Positions 24,316 to 35,829 of a DNA stretch of 64,000 nucleotides are shown here, piece by piece; the stretch's first letter is position 1, and each line of letters begins with the position of its first letter. A program made the position numbers and the translations under genes. Source of the stretch: Collybia mongolica (Eukaryota; Basidiomycota; Agaricomycetes; Agaricales; Clitocybaceae). Location: contig JAAXNY010000005.1 of NCBI GenBank assembly GCA_013420905.1, forward strand, positions 682,001 to 746,000, written 5' to 3'. The notes under the pieces were generated by a model that was given only the letters and a program-made list of their open reading frames with translations, was not told the origin of the DNA and ran no database searches.

Positions 24316-25902
24316 TTAGGTGCGTCGGGCTTGAATGGCATACATCTCCAATGCCCCCCGAATTTCTTTATACAAAACACTTTCTCTGCGGATTCGATTC
24401 TGGAACTCCTGTTTGACATGTGTGAATTCGTTGTGTTAGGTATACTAAACAAGCGTACCCTCTCCGTAGCTTCAGACCAACGGTTCTCGAGATACTCATT
24501 CAGAGATTGGATATCTTGAATCAACTATTTTTTGCGCTAATAACAGAGTAGCTCCGGTTATTATGAGGAAAAACCCACCTTCGCCCATATATCTTCGAAA
24601 TTTCCGAGTTTGCCCTCAAGAACACTGAAGTGCTGTTTTGCGGTTCGTAAACTTCGTATTGCCTTCTTGATTTCTGTATGCTTGGCGCCGACCTCCCTTT
24701 TCCACCATTCAAGTTCACGCCTCCTTCCCTCCAGCTCCCGCGTATCATCTAAATGTAAGTGATTTGTGTATGGGTTTAGATAGATACAGGAGAATCAGCT
24801 ACTGCGTACCAATGGCGGCGGACTGGTATGTGAGAAATTGCTGGATACCCGTACATGCCCAGGATAATTCTTGCAGCTTGTAAATCATTTCATCAGATGG
24901 CTCTCAACAGAAGGACACGGAAGAAATATTACAAATGAGAAGAGCCTAGATCCCCTTTCAAGCGGCAGACGATCCAGAGTTAAAGGTGCGCCGAGCTCTA
25001 AGCTGGGTTGTATCACAACGAGGTTCTGTAGATATTGGTCAGTACAGAATAACTGCAAGACTAAGAAAGGGTACGCCATTACATTGAATGCCCTAGCAAG
25101 TAGGCCACCTCTCATCTCCAAACTGTGGTGCAATAGTACGTGAGTTTCTTTAATGGAAGGAACCGCGGGAATATTACAGATATGTTAAATGGCTCTCAAG
25201 TGCCTCGATTTTACGAGAGATCTCTTGCATAGGAGCCTGTGCGTAAATCTCAAGCTCCTTCTCATATTTATCTACAAGTTCTTCGAGGTGCTTCAATGAT
25301 ATTTTCAGCTTTCCCAGCTGTTCCTGAGTCTTGAGTGGGCTGAGGTGTGCAGTCGTGGATATCTGGAACTGGTCTTCAGCCTCATGGGTGTAGGGGAAAC
25401 ATTGCTTCGATAACTTGCCATCTCTGCAGAGCCTTGGACTTCAATGAGCTTATCTGATAACGACACGGTCTCGTCTTGGCATAGAGGTACAATGTTTTGT
25501 GTGAAATCTTATTATCATGTCAAAACATGGCTAGGGAACGATGAACCGCAGAGACACATTACCTTCCAAATGAGCCATGAGGACCGATGCTGAGTCACGA
25601 GAAGTTGCGAGCAGGTCATAATATTTCTATAGCTTCTGAATGAATCGTGCTCTCAAGGCTAAAGTAAACGAGTGCCTTACGTTCTGGAAATCTGAGGCGA
25701 GCTCAATGAGCTTGACCGTCGTCTCACTTGACTCAAGCTGTGCGAAGAGATTTTTCACTGTGTTAAGGTAGTCTTGGACCTCGAGAGCATCGTTGATGAG
25801 TTGTTTGATGTTCTGACTTCTAGAGATAAGATCTCTCCCCTCACGCTTCCAGCTAGCAGGAAATGGGAGAGGCGTTGGGTGAATGGTGCGGAACGATGTC
25901 AT
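24316..25902 (-). CDS. Family A alpha-helical protein (copy A2)
   Basis: A paralogue of A1 on the same strand, starting MTSFRTIHPTPLP at 25902 and ending with TAA at 24316-24318. It shares SIKQLINDALEVQD-type wording (here NIKQLINDALEVQDYLNTV) and the same C-terminal ending, with MYAIQ followed by a basic residue pair. The central coiled coil is present but some exons (about 24885-25140) have drifted. It sits tail to tail with B1 (about 220 bp between stops) and head to head with B2 (778 bp between starts). The repeated A-/B+ order shows that the pair duplicated as a unit. Function is unknown; see A1. Exon borders are approximate and I cannot exclude damage. Confidence 0.55.
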
Positions 25903-26680
25903 GGCGGTACGTATGGTAGGTGGCTTGATAGACTATACCATGCGTGTGAATCCTGCAAGTTGATATGGCTGTGATTGTGCGGTAGTAATTATAAATCCAC
26001 CCTAAAGTGATTGCTATGTGTAGAAAGACACGTTGCGAGGGCTTAGAACCGTCGTTGTTAAATGCCGTCCCAGAGGCGCCAGAACGTGTGCGTGCCCAGA
26101 TCCAGATCATCCGATGTGAAACCTTGTTTAGTGACTGTGTACTTTTGAAAGTTCACGCACGGTGAACTGTGATATCCAGCACAAAGGCTCCAAGGAGAGT
26201 TGAAGAAAAGATATAGAAAGAAGTTATAGAGGTTCACCGTCTGAGCCTTCAATTTTAAGACGGTGCAGCCTGCTGCCGGAAAGAGCCGGTCACTGAATTG
26301 GACTCCGATAGTTGGCCGCGAATCTGCTGCTCCGATTCTCCGATGCCTTGATACCCAACGCCAACACGGGCTAGTGCACATTGGAAACGTGCATGGCATT
26401 GCATAACTGCGGGGAGTCACCAGGATTAGTGTGTGGACGTCAGAAGACCGATGTCTACTCCATTAACAACCTTTTCAGACTTCAGCACATGAAAACCTGA
26501 CTGCTTACTCGAGTAATGTGGAATGTGATCAGGAAGTGACTCTACAGAGTCCGCCTTGCGGAAACATAGAAGTACGGCACCCTGCCGAAATGGGCGTTAC
26601 TGGTGGGCTGTGCAAATCATGCTATATTAAGGGATCCTGCATATTCTCTAGGTCTTCTCAGGTCCTCAAGACAACTCTCA

Positions 26681-28393
26681 ATGAGCGTCGTTGTTGCAAA
26701 TACACCAGTCCCGCCTTTGGCATTCCATGCCTCGAACATCCAGGATATTCTAGCTGAGATCCAATACAATCCACCCGGACAAGAAGCAATCGCACGTGCC
26801 CATCGCGCAATAGTAGATGGTACTACAGCGCCGACATATAGAGAAAACACATTGCGCGAAATCAACCAGCTCTCTCAAACCGTCCTCCAGATCGAACAGC
26901 ATTTCGCCGAAATTGCCCATTCTATTCGCACTATTGACTCCAAGCGTGCGTTACGACACCCGGATGGTTTGCCAATGCGACTCTTTCCAGAATGGAACTC
27001 GTATCACGAGGTGGGCACATATCTCTTATTCTTTGAATGGTTTTGCCTCACCTAGCCAACAGTTGTACAGCGCCCTTCTTCGCAACTCTCAGACAACTGC
27101 CACACAATTGAAGACGAAGATTGACGGTGGATAACCTTATTGTGTATATCCATTGATAGTCCTGATCTTCGAACTTAGACTTATTGATCAACCTTATACC
27201 CCTCATTAATGACCCACACGTATCCCTGTACGACAAACAAGAAGAGCTAGCGGGGTTCATTGAAGTAAGAGATTCTGTAAGGTGTAGAAGCAATACTTTT
27301 ACTGACCGCAATTTAGGGCCTTGATGAATTCCAAACTCGAGGAACTGATAAGGCACGGGAATTCCAACAACTCCGCGAGAATGTCAGGAATTTTGGGCGT
27401 AATCTGACCAAGGAAACCACGGACCAGAGCACCAATGTCAGGGAGAGACTGAAGACCATTTCCGAAAACATATCTCAATTGGAGGCGGAGCTAAAAACGT
27501 AAATCACTTTATAGACTCATGTCATGATGGTGAAACTGATACTCCTCTTGGCCCAGATCGGAAGGTTTTGTGAGTCCCCAAAATTCGCGCTCTGGCAGTG
27601 CGTACCAAATACATTTTTCTACACAGTTCTCAGCGTGCTGGAGTGTACTCAATATGCCAACAACTCTAGGCTCTATTTCGTTTTCTGCAGGAGCGGGAGG
27701 TTTTTGTGGGCTCATTGCACTTGCTCCTGTAACTAGCGCGCTTCTTGTGGTTAGTTGGCAAATTTTATCATGTCTGGGGCGCCGAGGTGTTGATTGCGGT
27801 TATACTCCAATGTCAGGTCGGAGGTATCGGGGCGCTTGGATATGGAATAACAGTGGGATTAGATGAAAGAAAACGGGAAATACAAGGTTGGTCATTCTTG
27901 TATTGATACAGAATAATAAACGTGTTGATGACCATGCATAGGAAAGAAAGACGCGATATTAGCTCTGCAACGAGAACAAGAATCGCTCCAGGCCCGCCAG
28001 GACGATCTTAGGGAAATTGGCGCCGAGCTGGTGCGCCTTACGTCGAACTTTGACGAGATATTCAACAGGTTGGGCACTATGCAGCAGATCTGGACAATGG
28101 TAAAGCACCGGCGCTCATCCTACCTTTCTTCGGTCCGCTGATTCAGTTATGTTTCTTTGTACAAAGATCAGATCCGACGCCGTTGGACTCCAGGAAGCAA
28201 TGGGTCAAATGAAGAATGCAAGGACGACCGCGGTGAGTTCTGAGCAGGGAAGTCCACGTTCCATTGACCGATGTGGCGGACAACGCCATTGTAGGGGTTC
28301 AACGCGCGCATCAGGAACGTCCAGAAATTATGGCATACGCTGGCATGGGCGCTGGATAATTACGCCCTAGGAGTTAGCGTTGCTTCTGATTGA
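26681..28393 (+). CDS. Family B alpha-helical protein with hydrophobic hairpin (copy B2)
   Basis: A paralogue of B1: start MSVVVANTPVPP at 26681, NPPGQEAIARAHRAIV near the N-terminus, EINQLSQTVLQIEQHFAEI helix, later coiled coil, hydrophobic Gly/Ala-rich segment (about 27650-27760), and a final exon with WALDNYALGV before TGA at 28391-28393. It is divergent from A2. The 3' part (about 28180-28340) is open in a frame that does not give the expected family sequence, so a frameshift or an unrecognised intron is likely there. Gene identity as a B paralogue is well supported by order, motifs and length; intactness is uncertain. Confidence 0.55.
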
Positions 28394-29391
28394 ATATTGA
28401 TTATATGACTTTTCAGAAAGCTACTCATGTCGATCAATATAGTCGTCTTCTCATTGGTACTTCGAACAAGCTAAGCTTCCCACCCAAGTTACCAACGGAC
28501 ACTGGTGAAATCGAAGGAATTTGCTGATACTGAGAATCAAACACGAGTTGAGTCTTGAGCGAAGCATCCGAAATAACAGATGGATTGAGATTTTGATCCA
28601 TCACTAACACTACCATAACGGCGATCCTTGCATCAGTCCACAATATACTACGAGCTACTACTCGCAGCCTCGTCGCTCCTTATACTGCCTAGACTTACTG
28701 CTGAGGCCGACCCGACCAATGGATCATCATACGTACTAACATCGTCGACTTCACGACAAGGGCTGGAATCGACCAAGGCTCTATCTCGACGACGATTCCA
28801 GATGCAGTTATCGCGACTCGCCGCTCGGGCCTGCGGTACTACCTATGCCTTGTGCATCATCCAGGATGGCTAAGAAGACATTTTAGTGCGTGGAAATCTC
28901 ACGCATGAGGAACAACTACAAGTATTACGCATATTGTTCCCTTGTAGCCGAAAGCGTGGTCGACGGGGGTGGATGTATTTCTTCAAGGTAGTTGGATCCT
29001 GGATTTCTCGTATATTATTGTCCTTTACAAAACCAGAAAGGCTGTGAGTATCGCTACAAGGCTGTCGACCTTCGCCCTGAAACAGCCTATAATTACGAAC
29101 CACGTTATAAGATAGTAATCAACAGCGGTGCGTGGATATTGTTGAAGCGTTCACTGATCCGCCATAGCCTACCTATACACAGGAACACTTCATGATGGCG
29201 GATCCCCGCCACACAGCTCTCCGCGTATAAGCACTGGTCGAGACCCTACATTCCTGCATCCCTTCTACAAGATCCTAGACGGGAAGGAAATGGAAAACAC
29301 CATGGTCTCCCTCCAACTCCGAGGATCCCGTAAAGGGCCGGGAGAAATCCGCCGCCAGAAGAGGGCAAGGGGGATAGGATATCCGAGTAGT
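28394..29391. other. No recognisable gene
   Basis: Several short plus-strand frames (for example 28628-28873, which begins with a hydrophobic leader-like stretch) occur, but I could not connect them to a family or to each other. It may be a degraded gene. Confidence 0.35.
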
Positions 29392-30675
29392 TCAGGGTGA
29401 ATTATCGGAAACAAGCAGATCGTACAATTCCATCATGCGGAGACGATCGTTAATCTGAGGAGAAGTCAAATGGAACTCCACCCGAGAATTTGAGACCAAA
29501 TGGCCCTTCAGCAAGTCCAGAGCCTCCGATACCTTCTGCCAGGGACCCCTCCAATCACTGTGATCATCGCCATTGCCATAGAGTATAAGAACAGAAACCT
29601 CCACACGATAGAGATGGGGAAAATGGGGCTCGTAAATGAGCAAAGCGTAGATCTGGTTCCAAAGTGAATCATTGAACGTCTGGACGTCACCATGCACAGA
29701 AAGGACCAAGCTCTCTAGTGAATGCCCTGCCACGTTCTCTAGGAAAAGGAAAATCCACCGAAGTGCCGCGAGGCCGGTACCTTTGGCGAAATCGACGGAC
29801 AAGTGACGCAATACCGGCAACCCAATCTGGAAAGGTTCTGATACTGCTGAAACTGATAATGCGACAAGTGGTCAAGTGTAGAAAAAGCTCGCTGTGTATA
29901 AAATTTACCTCCGATGGATATCTGTAGCTTTTCCAGTGTATCGGTCGCCGACCTGAAAACCTCTTGACAGAATAAAACGTCTGGTGGGGTTGTACATTTA
30001 ATGGAGAAGCTTCGAAGAGAAGGGTAAGACGCCCCGAATGTTGCAGAGAGCATATCGACGCCGTCACCGAGTTTAACCACCTCAAGTTGTGCTCCAAGCA
30101 AGACCAAGTCAGCTTTATGTCGAAGATCACAATCGCCCCCAGGACGATCGACTTTTAGCTTCCGAAGGTGCGTGCACTGCACAAATGAGCTGAGTGGCCA
30201 TGTGATGTTTATGATGGAGATCGACCGCAATGGTGCAGAGGCCATTACTTCTATAAACATATTCTGTTCCCCCGTATCCAGCATGCAAGACCAGTGAGCG
30301 TAGGTTTCGCAATGATTTCAATACCACTGAAAGTGTAGTGATTGGGTTCGTAGTTGGGATTGTGTATTCCTCGTTTACCTCATCCTCCCAGCACAGGGCG
30401 TCAGGGCCGTAGTCGATACTATGGATGCGGAGCTTCCGGACGTATGTCGGAAGGGCGGGGTTCTCCTCCGAAAGTTTATGGAACTGCTCGTAGCGGCCAT
30501 TCCTGCCATACATAATAGTGATTGTTGCGTAGAGGAGTCTCCGGGAAAGGCAGAAGGCGGATGAGACGAGGGAGCAGGCCATGAGGGTGGGTATGTCATT
30601 GTGGGCCTCGCCGAGTATCAGATCAATGACCTCTTGGGGTATAGGTGTGCGATTTCGGTGAAATGGGAGTGCCAT
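29392..30675 (-). pseudogene. F-box/LRR-like protein gene with a homopolymer frameshift
   Basis: The start at 30675 (MALPFHRNRTPIPQEVIDLI) leads into a typical fungal F-box: PQEVIDLILGEAHN, LMACSLVSSAFC, RLLYATITI. Leucine-rich-repeat-like sequence follows (LRSLVLHAG, LRKLKVDRP, LEVVKLGDG, LRHLSVDFA) to a stop at 29392. Such proteins select substrates for SCF ubiquitin ligases. The frame changes by one at a run of five C on the plus strand (about 30269-30273). Before it the frame reads LVLHAGYGG, after it EQNMFIEVMASAPLRS. One base fewer restores continuity, and the only possible intron would be far too short. A second join near 29820-29880 is a normal intron. Either a young pseudogene or a sequencing error. 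Confidence 0.72.
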
Positions 30676-31004
30676 GATAGGGTATGCTGAGAAAAGGGGG
30701 GACGTGGGTGGTGTCTGCTAGTGACTTGCCCTTTCGCACGACGGTGGTTGGGAGGAAGGAGAACGTGGGAACGGTCATAGTGTGTTTGCGAAATTTTGTA
30801 GTGAGCCAAACATGGCCCTACTCGAATTATATATAATTTAATTAAATAACCCCAGGTTACAAAAAATATTCTTATCACATCCAATGTCATTCTGCACCCC
30901 CACCTATATCCACTCATGGATTCTGTGTCAGTCGTTCGCACCACTATTCCAGTCGCAGTCACAGGGCATGAGATAATGGATACAAAGCAGAACACAGATT
31001 GCAG
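30676..31004. other. Intergenic, no gene seen
   Basis: This is the upstream region of the F-box gene, ending at the hAT target duplication. Nothing else is supported. Confidence 0.4.
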
Positions 31005-31012
31005 GTTGTTTC

Positions 31013-34000
31013 TAGTGATGTGCAGGGCCCGGCTGGGCTCAAAGCCGCAGGCTTAGGCCCGGCTTAGTGGGGCTCAGGCTTGCCCAAGACGTGAGCTCAG
31101 CCTTGGTAGAGGGCTCAGGCCGGGTCAGGCCAAGCTCAGGCTTAGGCCCGGGCTCCGTAGGGGGGAATCACATTTAATATCGATAGCAGCCTACAGGTGC
31201 CTACGAAATGTCTTGAACAAATACATTACCATCATCATAATCCTCGAAGTCCTCGTTATCTTGAAGATCCTTAACTATGATATCCCACCCCTCTTCTGTG
31301 TTCTGGGTATTGCCTTCGACGGGACTCGCCCCCTCAAGTTCCTCCACCTCCGTTTCGGCACGTGGATCCTCTCGAAAAAGAAGATCACGGCGATACATAC
31401 ACTTCAGAAACTGTAAAGCTTCGACAATGTCTGGTTTGAGTCGATTGCGGCGCTTGCTGATCGTGATTCCAGCCGAGGAGAACGCCCGTTCACTGGAAAC
31501 GGATGATGCCATGACTGGCAGGTAGTCTCGTGCAAGAGACGCCCAGACCGGGTGTCGAGTAATGTTCCACTGGCGTAAATGTGTCAGCATTGGGGAATGA
31601 CTGAGAATGGAGATATGTACACCCCACCACTCGACGATACTCATATCTCCCAGATGGTCCCTCGAGTCCCAATATTTGTTGAAACCAGCGAGCCATGGTT
31701 CACTCGAATTGCCCATGGGGGCTGGCGTTGCACTCGGCGAGGGCTCGTCTTCATCATCTGACAACTCACGAAGGAGGACTCCAACCTTACGCATCGCCGA
31801 TTTTCCGGTCTGTTGTGGTTGGGGTGGTGCGGGATTGTTGCCATACATCTCGAGATATCGTTGCTTATACTACCATCTTTTGTCAGCCTCGCTGGTGGAA
31901 TATTGAGTGAGACTGACTGACCGTTAGTTCCGCCTGCTTCTTGATTTCTTCCAACTTGTCGTCTCCCCAGTACATTTGGATGTGTTCCGTTTTGGATGAT
32001 GGGTCAAGTACTGAGAATTTTGTCAATAATGATCCGAATCCATACGACGATGTCACATACACATGGCAAATGTATAGGCATCAGATTGAGCGGTTCGATC
32101 ATAGTACTCTTCAATCTTTGCAAGCCCGGCATTCAGAGCAGGAACAAAGTCCGAGTATTTTGTGCGAGCAGCCCGTTTTGTCCAAGCCCTGTGCAACGCT
32201 TCGAGAGCAGGTAATGCGAGGTGAAGGGTTGGTCCCTGATCTGATGAGAAGGCTTGTTGCGCATTATCGGCGTGCTATATCATCGGACCGACATCAGTGA
32301 CAAATTTTCTGGAGTCGTTCTACTCACAGCTAACAGATCGTTGAACAATGTGAGACGCCCCCACTCATCGTTCGACAGCTGGAGCTGATCAATTTTTTGC
32401 CGTTTCCCAAGGTCCCGCTCCTCGCGTCCGATTTCATACACAAACGTGTCGACATACTATTACCAGTCAGCAAAGCCAATCAGCAAGCCGTTTTTAGGGA
32501 CCTACTGGTCTCGTTGATTCTGCACGTGTAGTCATTAGGTAGGTGGAGGACCAACGGACAACCATGTCCAGGAGAAGTTGATGGGCTTTTACTTTTGCAC
32601 GCGTCTGGATATCGGCAAAAAGTTGCTTGCGTTTTGCAGATGAACGGACCTGTTCAACAGTAATCAACTTCAATTAGAACATATAATTGAAGCGTCTTAC
32701 CTTCACACATATTGCACGGACGAGTCCCACTTCATCACGGTCAAATCCTCGATTGACAGGAAGATCTGCCTCGGGCTCGCCCGGGTTGTAATGTTTCGAT
32801 TTACTGTGAGTTGATATCAATGCTTGCGTTGCGAGATTGATGATGTGAGCAAGACAGCTATAAAACAGTTCAACATTGGCATAGAAGACGAAATGACAAC
32901 GAAGAGGTTCACCGAATGCGGTTCTGATCTGGATTGTAACGTTTCCCAGTGGCATTCTCGATGTGCTTTGAGAATTCTACCATCATCGTATTGTTGTTCG
33001 AGGCGTTGTCGCAGGTGATATGTCCAATCTATATTCATCATGCCATCAGTCATGATGCAGGCGAGCGAATATGCACACATTTACCTTGTAAGCGATCCTG
33101 ATTCGTGCAACAATCTTGAACAACGCTTGGCCGAGGCGGACTCCATTGTGTGCATTATTTAGTTGTGTAAATCCAAGAAGCGCTGATTGAACTTGCCACT
33201 TCCCATCACTCTCCTCAATCCAGGAACCGGTCACAGCAAAGTAGGCATCGCTATTCGACGCCTGCCACGCATCGCATGTGAGGCTTACTTTACCTTTCAC
33301 TCTGTCACTCTAGACAACGTAGCATGAGAAAAGCACCAAAAGCTCTGGGTGGGCCATACCGTTAGCTTTTTGCGTAGTGCCGTTAATTGTTCCTTGAACA
33401 TATCAATAACCGCTTGTCGAGTTTGACGGCGATCGGGGATTTTGACTCCATTGGTTGCGCGAGCAGCAGTATGGATCATGTTTTGAAATGCTGGATGCTC
33501 GAGTGCTTGGATTGGCTGTAATGTGATTCGTTGATTAGAGACAAGGAACAAGCAATACAGTATACCACGTTACCTGGTCGGTAGATACAAGCCACTCGAT
33601 AGCAGCTTCACAGAAGAGGTTATCGGTATACGGGATTACCCTCTCCTTCAGGAGCCTCTCGGTGAGGTGAGGGTCGAGACGCATTTGCTTCTCGGTTTCG
33701 GCATCCTGACGGCGTTTTTCCGCATCCTTTGGTAGCATTGATGGGAAACCTTCTTTTTCTGCCCAATTTCTATACATTGCCTAACGTAGCACGGTTTTTC
33801 TCATCAATAAAAACGAAGAGTAAGGGAAATTAAATACTTTATGGGATGATTCCATATGTCGTCGTAAGGTAGATACATGTGCAACGAGGGCAACAGGACG
33901 ACCAGGAGATTTTTTTCTTGTGGTTTTTGTCAACAAAACAGCACACAACGGGGTCAGGATGAGACTCACGAGCATGTTTGGCAATTTCGAAATTTTTTCC

Positions 34001-34967
34001 CATCAGCCTTATACAACAGACTAAAGAAATGGTCAATGTCGCGACCCCGATCTTTGTAGTTGGTTTTCTGAATGGTATCAGAGACAGCCTGTACATCAAT
34101 GTCCGCCAAAAATCCATCCGACCCAGTGACATCAGATCGATGCGAATCATTGTTGTGGTGCAGCTTCTCTACAATATCATATTCTGTATTAATCCAAATG
34201 CAGGAATGAAAAGACTGGAACGCACCTTTGCTTGAAGCCTTTCCAGTGTCTGTCGCCGCCACGACATCCATCTCTTCATCGCTTTCATCAATTACAATCG
34301 CATGCCGAGCCTTTTTGATCCCTAGAGCTCGTGGGTGGTCAAAAGGTAAAACAGTGAAATGGGAGTTGCTTATGGTGCCCAATTTGTTTACCTGTGCTGT
34401 CTGAGTCCTTACCGTCGAGCTCTTCCGTTGTGGTTGAGTTTTTTGTGACGATTTGTGGCCCTTGCGACGAGACAATGGGTGGTCCCAATGGGGATGATAG
34501 ATTAGCTGGTTCACCAGCACTCGTTGCGTCTTGGTGACCAGCAGATTCCGCTGCTCGTTTCGCTTCAATAGCATGCTTGTGAGACTGGACATCGTGCTGA
34601 GCCGTGTTGTGGGGGTCCACGAGTTTGCTCGAAGCGGTTACTGTCCGTTTTGGGCGAAGCGCTGATTGAGCGTTTGTTGACATCACAATGATCTGGGCAC
34701 AGGATCGTACCTTGTCCCTGGACTTTTTGATGTTCTTTTTTGATGGTGGCTTCAAAACTGTACAGTTGGTTCGTCATCAATAGTGATCGCAACCTTTCAC
34801 ACTCCGACCCCCGGATGCCCGGGCTTGTGGGCTCGGCTCAGGCTTTTGAGACGTTGAGCTGAGCCCTAGGCTCTCACAAGCCTGGTACTAGGGCCAGGCT
34901 GGGCTGAGGCTTCACGGGCTGGGCTTCACGGGCTTGCGGGCTTTGGGCCGGGCCCTGCACATCACTA
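31013..34967 (-). mobile_element. Complete hAT DNA transposon (3,955 bp)
   Basis: The ends are exact inverted repeats starting TAGTGATGTGCAGGGCCCGG (31013 onward and the reverse complement up to 34967). An 8-bp direct repeat GTTGTTTC flanks the element (31005-31012 and 34968-34975), the duplication length of hAT elements. About 150 bp inside each end is packed with GGGCT/AGCCC-type repeats (31030-31160 and 34800-34950), probably transposase binding sites. The interior encodes a hAT transposase on the minus strand. Boundaries are certain because repeat and duplication agree. Confidence 0.95.
31201..34755 (-). CDS. hAT-family transposase
   Basis: A multi-exon minus-strand gene within the element. 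The N-terminal region is basic and Ser-rich (from about 34755 or the internal Met near 34680). A BED-type zinc finger is suggested by NCQTC near 33970 and TLRRHMESSHK near 33850. The catalytic RNase-H-like core includes KVSLTCDAWQASNSDAYFAV (about 33230-33300), then an IINLATQALI segment (about 32810-32840). The C-terminal dimerisation domain is clear: PVWASLARDYLPVMASS, SSERAFSSAG, KRRNRLKP (about 31430-31560). An acidic tail ends at TAG 31201-31203. Introns of about 50-60 nt interrupt it. I saw no certain stop in the traced exons, so the copy may be active, but not every splice was checked. Confidence 0.85.
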
Positions 34968-34975
34968 GTTGTTTC

Positions 34976-35332
34976 TAAAGCATAATCAACAGTAGGGGGG
35001 CAGTAATCAGAGAAGGGCAGAAGGGTTTTGTAAACAGGCAACTCTGGATGAGGTGTAACCTACAACAACAATAGCAAGTAGGATGGAGACAAAAATAAGT
35101 GAGATTCAGCAAAAGCACAAGTGCAGGGGACTCAAATCCACTTAACAACACCAGGTTGAAATACTGGGGGGGATGGCACTATGCCTAGGCCAATATAAAA
35201 TTTACCTAAATCTGTAAACCAATCAACAGCAGAAGATAGTTCATCAACAAGGGGGATGCAGGGGCAGAGAACAGGCCATCCAAGGTCTGGACAGTGGTCA
35301 AAAGGGGCAGCACAAAGGTGAACAATCCTGAA
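34976..35332. other. Short spacer between hAT and LTR elements
   Basis: About 350 bp of intergenic DNA. It continues, after the retrotransposon, at 41672. No gene is visible. Confidence 0.4.
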
Positions 35333-35337
35333 GGGAG

Positions 35338-35653
35338 TGTAAGGGTCATGGACAGACTCCCCTTACACGGACTCTCTTTACTTATCAATGGACTATTACT
35401 ACCTATTAACGGGCTTTTACTTACTTCACGGTCACTATTAGTTTACACTCCGTTTGTATCACATTCTTGTTGCTTCGACTACTTACGGACATTTACGGAC
35501 ACCTCCCGATTACCTCCGGCTATCTGATTGGGCTGTCCCGACGTGTACATTCCTCTTCGTCGAATCAACGCCAGTAATTGGCTTTTACTCGGAATCTCGT
35601 CCCTCTCTCCTCTTTCTCTCTCAAAGGTTCTGGGCTTTACCTTGCCCATTACA
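35338..35653 (+). repeat. 5' LTR
   Basis: 316 bp, TG...CA ends, and the same sequence as 41351-41666 as far as I can read. The first 35 bp contain a short inverted repeat (TGTAAGGG ... CCCCTTACA). Confidence 0.96.
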
Positions 35654-35655
35654 GT

Positions 35656-35665
35656 TTGATTCGAC
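35656..35665 (+). promoter_or_regulatory. Putative self-primed minus-strand primer-binding site
   Basis: Two bases past the 5' LTR lies TTGATTCGAC. It is the exact reverse complement of GTCGAATCAA at 35559-35568 inside the LTR. A tRNA-primed site would begin with TGG, which is absent. Tf1-type elements prime from the folded 5' end of their own RNA, and this complementarity fits that mode. A 10-nt match is suggestive, not proof. Confidence 0.5.
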
Positions 35666-35829
35666 CACCAACTACTTTCAATTCAAAAAACTCCTCACAA
35701 ACTCCTACGAAAACTCGGTATCTTTTCATTTCTCTATTTTTACATTTTTATCCCCATCGCTCCCTTAACACTTCTCGCAACCCTTACTTCTTTGTTGATT
35801 CTTCCCATACCCCTTTCGGAATACTCACG

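Noticed and set aside
35654..35670. tRNA-primed primer-binding site
   Set aside because: The sequence after the LTR lacks the TGG start expected opposite a tRNA CCA end.
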